In this document: positions 57,283 through 64,000 of the stretch, one piece after another
Layout: every line of letters starts with the position of its first letter
Numbering within the stretch: the stretch's first letter is position 1
Source of the DNA: Anisakis pegreffii
Taxonomy: Eukaryota; Nematoda; Chromadorea; Rhabditida; Anisakidae
DNA: 64,000 bases
Reading direction: 5' to 3'
NCBI GenBank assembly: GCA_035041965.1
Contig: JAPYMA010000108.1
Span: forward strand, 62,001-126,000
Made by a program: the position numbers and the translations under genes
The notes under the pieces: generated by a model
What the model was told of the DNA's origin: nothing
Seen by the model: only the letters and a program-made list of their open reading frames with translations
The model's database searches: none

Positions 57283-59408
57283 TCACTTTCGTATCAAATT
57301 CAAGAATTCCTCTCTTGTTTTGGGATCGTCTCGAAAAACGCCTAGCATGCAGCTGGTCGTTGTGGTCGCGTTTATCTTCTGTACACCACGCATCACCATA
57401 CACATATGCCTGTAATCGCAGTGGAAATAATACGTTTAAGTGGTGATAACATTCATGGAAAGGTAGGTAATAAGGGAGGTAATGTGATCCAAAATCAGTT
57501 TCAAATAGGATTCCAATGGAATTAATGAGATCCAAAATCAGTTTCAACTGGGATTCCAACGGATACACGGAACTCACGTTGCTTCAATGACGACGGCAAC
57601 TCCGGCTGGTTGTACGGCTTGAAGCATTGCAGTAGCGATTTGTTTCGTTAATCGCTCTTGAACTGCAATACATATTTCAGATAGTAAGCAAACATTTCTT
57701 TTATTCCCAGTATTCCAATTAAGTGGTCAGTAACATTAACTGTAAATCAGTGGAGAATGAACCACAGCACAGTCGTGCTAACACCAGATGGTGGAGTCAG
57801 ACTTTATGGATTTTTATGAAGCAATATGATGACAGTTTCACAATTTTTGCTATTTTGATCTGTTCTTAGATCAAAATAGCAAAAAATTGTTAATATTCAA
57901 ATATCATTAGATTGTGATTATTCAAATCAATTGTTTAACGGTCATTAATTCAGTGATGAATTTATGAAATCAACTCTCGCTCACCTTGTAGTCGTCGACT
58001 GAACATTTCAACGATACGTGCCAGTTTACTCAAACCCAGCACTTTTTTGTTCGGTAAATAGCCAATATGAACTTTACCGCAAAACGGTACTAAGTGATGT
58101 TCACAAAGCGAAAACATTTCGATATCTCGTACAATCACCATCTCATCGTGATCCTCATCAAACACAGCTTCATTCAGTATATCTGCAAAGTATTCATGAA
58201 TTTCTTCCTCACAATCAGTTTCTCATGACTTTGTATCAGTTTCCACATGAACAGTGAAAATCGCATCGGTGCTATCAATGCTGACGCCAGTGATAACTTG
58301 CATATCTATGAAAGGCGATTGGATCAATGATATCGACAAAATTGCCAATCATCTGATCACTTTATCTTCATTCAGTATATCTGCATGATCACTTTATCTT
58401 CATTCAGTCATGATCACATCACTTTATCTTGACTGTTCCTTGCCGCGATCACGTCATGTTCATATCCATGTCAACATGACGATCACATGATGACAGAAAC
58501 CGGTTTTCCAGCTTTTAATGCCTATTTTCTGTATTTCGTTAAAACAATTTTATCGTAAGTTCATCTGAAGATGTTTTTTGAACACCCAAATGAGTGCGTC
58601 CCTTTCATAATCAGTAAAATCGATCGTTTATAATCTCCTCGAAGCACATTAACTAACGCTCTCCACTTGACGTTATGAAGTGCATTAAGAAAAGTTATGG
58701 AGTTTTTTTTTATCGCCATTCATTTCAGAAGTAAATATTCGCATTTTTAATTTTGCAAAATCGTCGATAGAAGAAAATGATGGCCGCAGGAAACATCTCA
58801 ATGGTGCCGTCTTCTAGACCGATGCCAGCAGCTCGAATCAGTAATATTCATTTGAAAAGAACGCACCATCAAGATTCTCTTCGTATCCTTTCGTGAAAAA
58901 TAACATCGCTTTAGCGGCACGTTCGGGTGTTTTGACGAGTCCTTGTCGTGCCACATCCTCTCCGATGTGTTTTATCACTGATGAATACGCTTTTATCATA
59001 TCATCTAACTGCGCTTCTTTACTTTGCTCTTCATCTTCGCTGCTCTAAATCACACGATTAATGAATCGTCAACTCGATATGATCTTTCGGAATTGATAGA
59101 TGTGATCTTTTTTAGTTTGACACTTTCGATTTTTCAAGGAGACGTCCAATTTGGTCGTTCTTTGAAATAAAGAAGAAAATTGAAATTCGAAATCTGCGCA
59201 AATTTATCATCCACTCTTCACAATATCGATTGAATCTTTGAGTTTTACACCAAAAAAAATGACTGACTAATTTTTTGCCGCTTGAATCTCTACTACCGTG
59301 ACTGGGTCTCTTGCATCGCTTCATAACATATTCGTGATTATCACCGCTGGATGTCGTTTCACTTGCTGAACGACTTGATCCAATTCCACTGCTATCATGA
59401 TCTTCCAT
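57283..59408 (-). CDS. GCH1: GTP cyclohydrolase I, copy 1 (complete, 5 exons)
   Basis: Predicted exons (minus strand): 59408-59268, 59044-58867, 58182-57985, 57662-57578 and 57409-57283; 729 bases, 242 aa (human 250). The enzyme opens the imidazole ring of GTP to give dihydroneopterin triphosphate, the first and limiting step of tetrahydrobiopterin synthesis, needed by aromatic amino acid hydroxylases for serotonin, dopamine and cuticle tyrosine chemistry (C. elegans CAT-4). The Zn ligands C133, H136 (CEHHLVPF) and C204 (HMCMVMRG) sit exactly eight positions below human C141, H144 and C212. Other family motifs are [38 protein letters not shown] and [11 protein letters not shown]. The first about 65 residues are Ser-rich and disordered, likely regulatory. 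The start is the ATG giving MEDHDSSG; a GTG three bases into the upstream leader was not used. A second GTPCH gene follows in the same orientation. Confidence 0.96.
57486..57563. repeat. 43-base tandem duplication in GTPCH copy 1 intron 4
   Basis: The segments starting GATCCAAAATCAGTTTCAA at 57,486 and 57,529 match over 35 bases with about four differences. The second copy ends 14 bases before the end of exon 4, in the intron close to the donor. Confidence 0.85.
57841..57889. repeat. 21-bp hairpin in GTPCH copy 1 intron 3
   Basis: Bases 57,841-57,861 (beginning CAATTTTTGCTATTTTGATC) pair with 57,868-57,889, differing by one extra base in an A/T run, around a 6-base loop GTTCTT. It lies in the 322-base intron between exons 3 and 4. 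Confidence 0.8.
58354..58435. repeat. Tandem repeat in GTPCH copy 1 intron 2 containing a copied splice acceptor
   Basis: TGATCACTTTATCTTCATTC occurs at 58,354 and 58,386, with a third, changed copy at 58,411. Between the first two, the 20 bases at 58,366-58,385 are identical to 58,168-58,187, which is the acceptor and first 15 coding bases of exon 3 (minus strand TGCAGATATACTGAATGAAG). Part of the exon 3 boundary was therefore copied about 200 bases upstream within the intron. Confidence 0.8.
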
Positions 59409-62400
59409 TTTCACTCCTCAAAATATTCAATTCGTTTAAAAAACTGATTTGAAACCGACAGATCGGATTTCGTTCGCAAAATTTTCAAGTTTTCTTGACT
59501 TCAGTATTTGCTGTTAGCATTTATGTGACCAATCATCACATAATTCGTGAGTGAATGACAGAATCACAATGAAAAAGCACGTGTGGAAGTGTTCAATGAC
59601 ATTTCAATGAAATGTGTTAAATCGAATGTAAGTTCCATTTCAATAGAATTGTTGAGGTGACAAAAGTTTGTTTACACAAAATCTGTTTACTGATGATGTC
59701 CACGACTAAAACGGTAACGAGTATGATAACGATCATGTGACTTGCGATCACAAAAGATGACACAATTGATACAATCAAAGGGCACTCTTAAAATCGCATC
59801 GTTTCAATTATAAGAAACAAAATAGGACATACAAATGAAAAAATCCACAGCCAAAACATATGGATACTCACTGCATTTCGAAAATTCAAAAGATACTCAT
59901 CAAGAATGATTAAGGTGCGCAGATTTTGACAAATCAGATCCAGGTGCGCTTAAATGAAATGATACTTCGCACAGTGACCATTAATTGTAATTGAAATTCA
60001 GCTGGAAGAAGAATCAAAGAAGGAGATTTTTCTTGATTGCAAGTGGAACGAAACAACGGAAAACTCAACAAAGCAATCAAGTTGGAACTATTGGATGAAA
60101 ATTTCTGAATTAAAAATGAATGAACACTCAAATGAGTTGTTCTTATAAACATGGATGAACACAACTGGATAATCAAGTGATGAGTTGTTCAAATCATCAA
60201 AAAATCATTCGCAAAATTTTCTTGAAAAAATATTCTGTGCAGAATAAAATAGCGAAATATGAGCACATTAAAAACAAGAACGATGAAGGATGCACCCTTT
60301 CATTCAGTGGTCTCCAATGCAGTGACGATTAAAACTTTCTGCAAATGATGCTGCATACAACGATCGCACATGAACGCTTTTGTAAAATGACAGTAAGAAA
60401 ATCGAGATGACATTTCGAATGGAAGAACATCATTAGTTGTTGATTGATTTACGATACGAAACACCTCATAAAACGGGTCTTTTATTCCATTGAACATTCA
60501 ACGAACCAACAAAAAATCGCAATACAAGAATTATTCCGTTGGGTTATCTGAAGCCACATGAATTCGACCAAGTCAAGATATTGCGAGCATAACACTTAAG
60601 AGAGATCGCTATGTCGAGTTCACACTCGTTGTCCAAATAGAATGAGTGAATTGATAAAAGGAAGTTCGACAAATAGCATCAGAACAGAACAACAGGAACA
60701 TGATGAATACATGACGTGTGCGCATGCATTCTTGAGTAGATAGGCGTGAATATGGAGCGAAGAAACGATTTGATTTCTTCGATCGATTCAAAATATGAAA
60801 CTGTTGTCGTTGTTGTTGTCGTTGTTATTGCTGAATCAGTTGCAGTATAAAGAACATCCAATTTTACATCGTTTTACGTATGAGATCACTGCACAATTGG
60901 ATTAATTGGAAGGTGCAGAATTGATTTTAATAATAATAATAATACCTGCAATAACGGCGAATTGCTGATGATCGAAATATGCATATGCCTGGGGGACTTA
61001 ACTAGAGCTGAAACGTCTTCCGTTTCATTTGTGGTCAAGTTGTTTGTTAGCTAGCGATTTTGAGTGACAAATCAAAAAACTGATTGATCTAACGAGAGCA
61101 TGAAGGGCATGAAGTGAGAACATGCATGAACTTTAGTGATGGTCTCTTGAATGGCTTACTGTTAGCGAACGGTTCAAGTCCCGAAGAGATTAGCTGAATA
61201 CATAGAACGTTTAAGATATTGGCATTTCTTAGGGTTTGTTATCCCCGTATAATTCATCGACAATGATGGCAGAACTTGACGGGCACAACAATCAACATCT
61301 ATCACGTCTTCTCATAATGCGGTTTTGCAGAACGTCATCACAACGATTCTCTGTGCGCATTTCATGTTCTACGAGAATGCTATCACTATATGGAACATCT
61401 CGAATTTATTTTGGCAAGTCATTTTCAGTGACACATTTCAAAAAATTCGGTCCAAAAATCATCTATGACCTATACATAATTCTGCTGTCAATTTATTATT
61501 ACACCTTTTGACGTTTAGTTATTGTTGGATGTATACTATTCGTTTTGAAATACAAACGTTCGGGAATGTTACACTGAGTTTAATAATGGATGCTCTATGC
61601 CTTATCAAGTTTTTTTTGTCAGCAATATTATTCTTTACAACATCTTGTCACGTTTCGTGTCATTTCTTATTCACACATCACCTGAATTCATTCAGCAGTT
61701 TTTCTCCGAACTAACTGATGAAATATGATGCAATGCCTGAATGCATATAAGTATATGTATGCAATATCATCTAACTGCAAACTCCCGGATGTATGTCAAA
61801 ATAATGATCAAACTTTGATTGCTCACATAAAAACATTAATCATTTGGTTCATTAGAAAACAACATTCGTCTTCAAGTCAATACTTCACAGAATGATCAAT
61901 TTCGACATATAGTAGAATAAATATATTCCATTCCTATGGCAATTTCCATTGAGCTGGCATCGTATATCTGTTTATGTCCTTCATTTCGAAGAAATCTTCC
62001 GCAATTCACTGTGAATTTCTGAGTTGTTACTGAAGTTTCCATATGAACTCTATGTATTCCAGTTGTATATTTCGATAGATGACATATAGTAATCGAAACC
62101 AAGATAGAACTGAAGAAATTCTCCCGTGAATGTATACAGCAAAAATTATTTGACTGTAATAACGATCTATTGCAAAGTACGATTTATTCATTTCACGATG
62201 TTACTTGCTTCGTGGAATAAGTCAATGTGATTTATGTTCAACAGACCCGGCTGGTTCTATCACTTGAGTACTGCAGTATTCAAGTGATTGTTTGAGAATA
62301 TGATAGCAATAATATATTCCGTCTGAAAGTATCCATGGACGATTTTCATGGATTTTAAGTACCTACAGAACTAAACGTTTGACTATGAATGTTGATCGTT

Positions 62401-62514
62401 TATATGTAAGACAACGGGGGTGATGCTTCGGTGGCTCATGTCATGAGGCTTCTTCAATCATGATGACAAGAGATTGAGGCTTTGGTTGAAACGTTCAATA
62501 GATGAGCCAGGACG
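59409..62514. other. Intergenic region between the two GTPCH genes
   Basis: 3.1 kb. It contains the 5' flank of copy 1 and the 3' flank of copy 2. No clear gene was found. Two frames look slightly protein-like and are unassigned: a minus-strand ORF at 60,300-60,497 (FMCDRCMQHHLQKV) and a plus-strand frame around 61,290-61,465 with NVITTILCAHFMFYENAI. A weak match to GTPCH exon 4 lies at about 62,248-62,281. Confidence 0.45.
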
Positions 62515-63690
62515 TTACAGTTTGATCAGAGCCAGGAATTCGTCTCTTGTCTTGGCATCCTCTCGAAACACGCCCAACATACAGCTGGTTGTAGTGGTTG
62601 CGTTGATTTTTTGCACACCACGTAGTACCATACACATATGGCTGAAATATATCCACACCAGTGATGATAATTTATCGAGGTTTGTCGAGTAGATTACGAG
62701 CAAATTCAAACGAAGTCAGGCTTGATTTTAGGCATGATAATCACCGGATTAACGAAGTACGCAATTGCAAAAATGAATCAAGTCAAATTACTACTAAACC
62801 CTTTGGATTTTCTTTGTAAAAACCAAGTTTTTGGATGTCAACACTGGATTCGGTGGGATTTATCGGCCAAATCTATCAGCCAAACGAATTTTTCGTTATC
62901 AGCGAATTGGTATTTCAACTTTCAGAAGTATTTTTAGTGAATTAGCGATGCCAAAGAAGCAAACAGTTAGTAAGTATATGTAGTATCAACAGATATACGA
63001 TGTGCTGCAAGTGTTAGGGGAGAAACTTTTGAGTTCGATTCCAAAAACTGGAAGAAAGTTTGCCGGAGCAAGGGGTGATGTCAGTGGGATTAAAACAAAC
63101 AAACGTTCAGAAATGGAATGATTTACCTGGCTTCAACTACCACCGCAACTCCGGTTGGCTGGAGAACTTCTGTTATCGCAACGGCAATTTGTTTCGTTAA
63201 TCGCTCTTGTACTGCAATCAGTTAACCCATTCAATATTGTCTCACTACCATATGATCAACGCTATCAAAAGCGCGACCATCAAATGAATCGTATGATCCA
63301 AACAATTTTGGATACCCATCAACCACAACCTCGCATTGTTTGATGCAAGCACAGGCAACAATGGATTTGCATGAATCAAAGTCATACTGAGTGGCGATTC
63401 TATTGAATGGTTACAAAGTTTCGATAGGTTTTAAAAAAAGTTTCGATAGATTACTGGAGTTGAACTGTGCCCTAGCAATAGAATGAATGAACCTTGAAGA
63501 CGTCGACTGAACATATCAACGATTCTAGCCAACTTGCTTAAGCCAATCACTTTTTTGTTCGGCAAATAACCGATATGAACTTTGCCAATGAACGGTACCA
63601 TGTGATGTTCACACATTGAAAACATCTCAATGTTACGAACAATCACCATTTCATCGTGATCTTCATCGAATATTGCTTCGTTAACCACAT
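62515..63690 (-). CDS. GCH1: GTP cyclohydrolase I, copy 2 (3' part, last three exons; 5' part outside window)
   Basis: Predicted exons (minus strand): 63690-63493, 63211-63127 and 62641-62515. Their lengths (198, 85, 127) and phases equal those of exons 3-5 of copy 1. The encoded 136 residues agree with copy 1 at about 111 positions by hand alignment. The Zn ligands are kept (MCEHHMVPF and HMCMVLRG), as are [20 protein letters not shown] and [12 protein letters not shown], so this paralogue should be active. It ends EFLALIKL, where copy 1 has EFLNLIRK. The exon encoding [15 protein letters not shown] and the N-terminus must lie beyond 64,000. The two copies run in the same direction, a tandem duplication. 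Divergence is well beyond a recent duplicate, so both have likely been kept by selection. Confidence 0.95.
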
Positions 63691-64000
63691 CTGAATACAT
63701 CACTTCTTAGAGCAGTAATAATGAATGTGACAAATATGATTACATCAAGTATAGACAGAATTACGATAATGTTAATGATGGCAGTTAAGTCAAGATCATG
63801 TTTCAGTTTCATTGCAATAATGATGTAAACGTTCCGCAAAAATGAAATTTTTGAGTTTAATAGCAAAAATTTCTTTCAGCTGAAACTCGCTCAAAGAAAG
63901 ACTTCATAGTCCAGATGAATGTGTGAAATCAGTGACTGAACATTTTTCTATACGGAAAGAATTTCAACTATGAAATGTCGAATGCATCAAATATGTCAGA
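63691..64000 (-). other. Intron 2 (partial) of GTPCH copy 2
   Basis: By analogy with copy 1, this belongs to the intron upstream of exon 3. No coding segment is visible up to the window edge. Confidence 0.6.

Noticed and set aside
61160..61195. tRNA-like B box (GGTTCAAGTCC)
   Set aside because: The five bases on each side of the T loop do not pair properly, and no A box or acceptor stem at the right distance was found.

Overview
This is a eukaryotic, AT-rich stretch with many introns, and it most likely comes from a nematode. Introns follow GT-AG, and many 3' splice sites carry the short nematode-type TTTCAG, without branch-site or long pyrimidine-tract features. Several start codons sit 1-50 bases after an isolated acceptor, as expected if mRNAs receive a trans-spliced leader. 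The gene set (early-endosome FYVE protein, mitochondrial Hsp70, GTP cyclohydrolase I, RNase H2A, NC2-alpha, TSSK-type kinase) is metazoan. I cannot name the species. No bacterial, viral or transposon gene was recognised.

Layout. Positions 1 to about 19,050 are gene-poor: simple repeats, hairpins and a few short ORFs that look like isolated minus-strand exons. From 19,055 on the window is gene-dense. Minus strand: TSSK-like kinase (19,055-21,055, 7 exons, 300 aa), RNase H2 catalytic subunit (22,119-24,273, 6 exons, 304 aa) and NC2-alpha/DRAP1 with a very long low-complexity tail (26,431-29,847, 5 exons, 604 aa). Plus strand: EEA1 (33,343-46,060, 29 exons, 1,239 aa) and mitochondrial Hsp70 (48,983-55,389, 14 exons, 672 aa). 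Minus strand again: GTP cyclohydrolase I copy 1 (57,283-59,408, 5 exons, 242 aa) and copy 2 (62,515-63,690, last three exons only; its 5' part lies beyond 64,000).

I joined all exons by hand. Every junction kept the reading frame, and the proteins match the length and motif order of their families. The genes share no pathway: the kinase suggests sperm function, RNase H2A genome maintenance, NC2-alpha transcription repression, EEA1 endosome tethering, mtHsp70 mitochondrial import and folding, and GTPCH tetrahydrobiopterin synthesis. The only clear family relation is the tandem GTPCH pair.

Most notable points: a decayed duplicate of RNase H2A exon 2 inside a later intron of the same gene; the tandem GTPCH duplication with identical exon lengths; the unusually long tail of NC2-alpha; a frequent AAG 3' splice site (about 15 of 60 introns); several near-perfect DNA hairpins, the best at 8,893-8,966; and a foldback element at 7,859-7,990. 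I found no convincing new multi-gene system.
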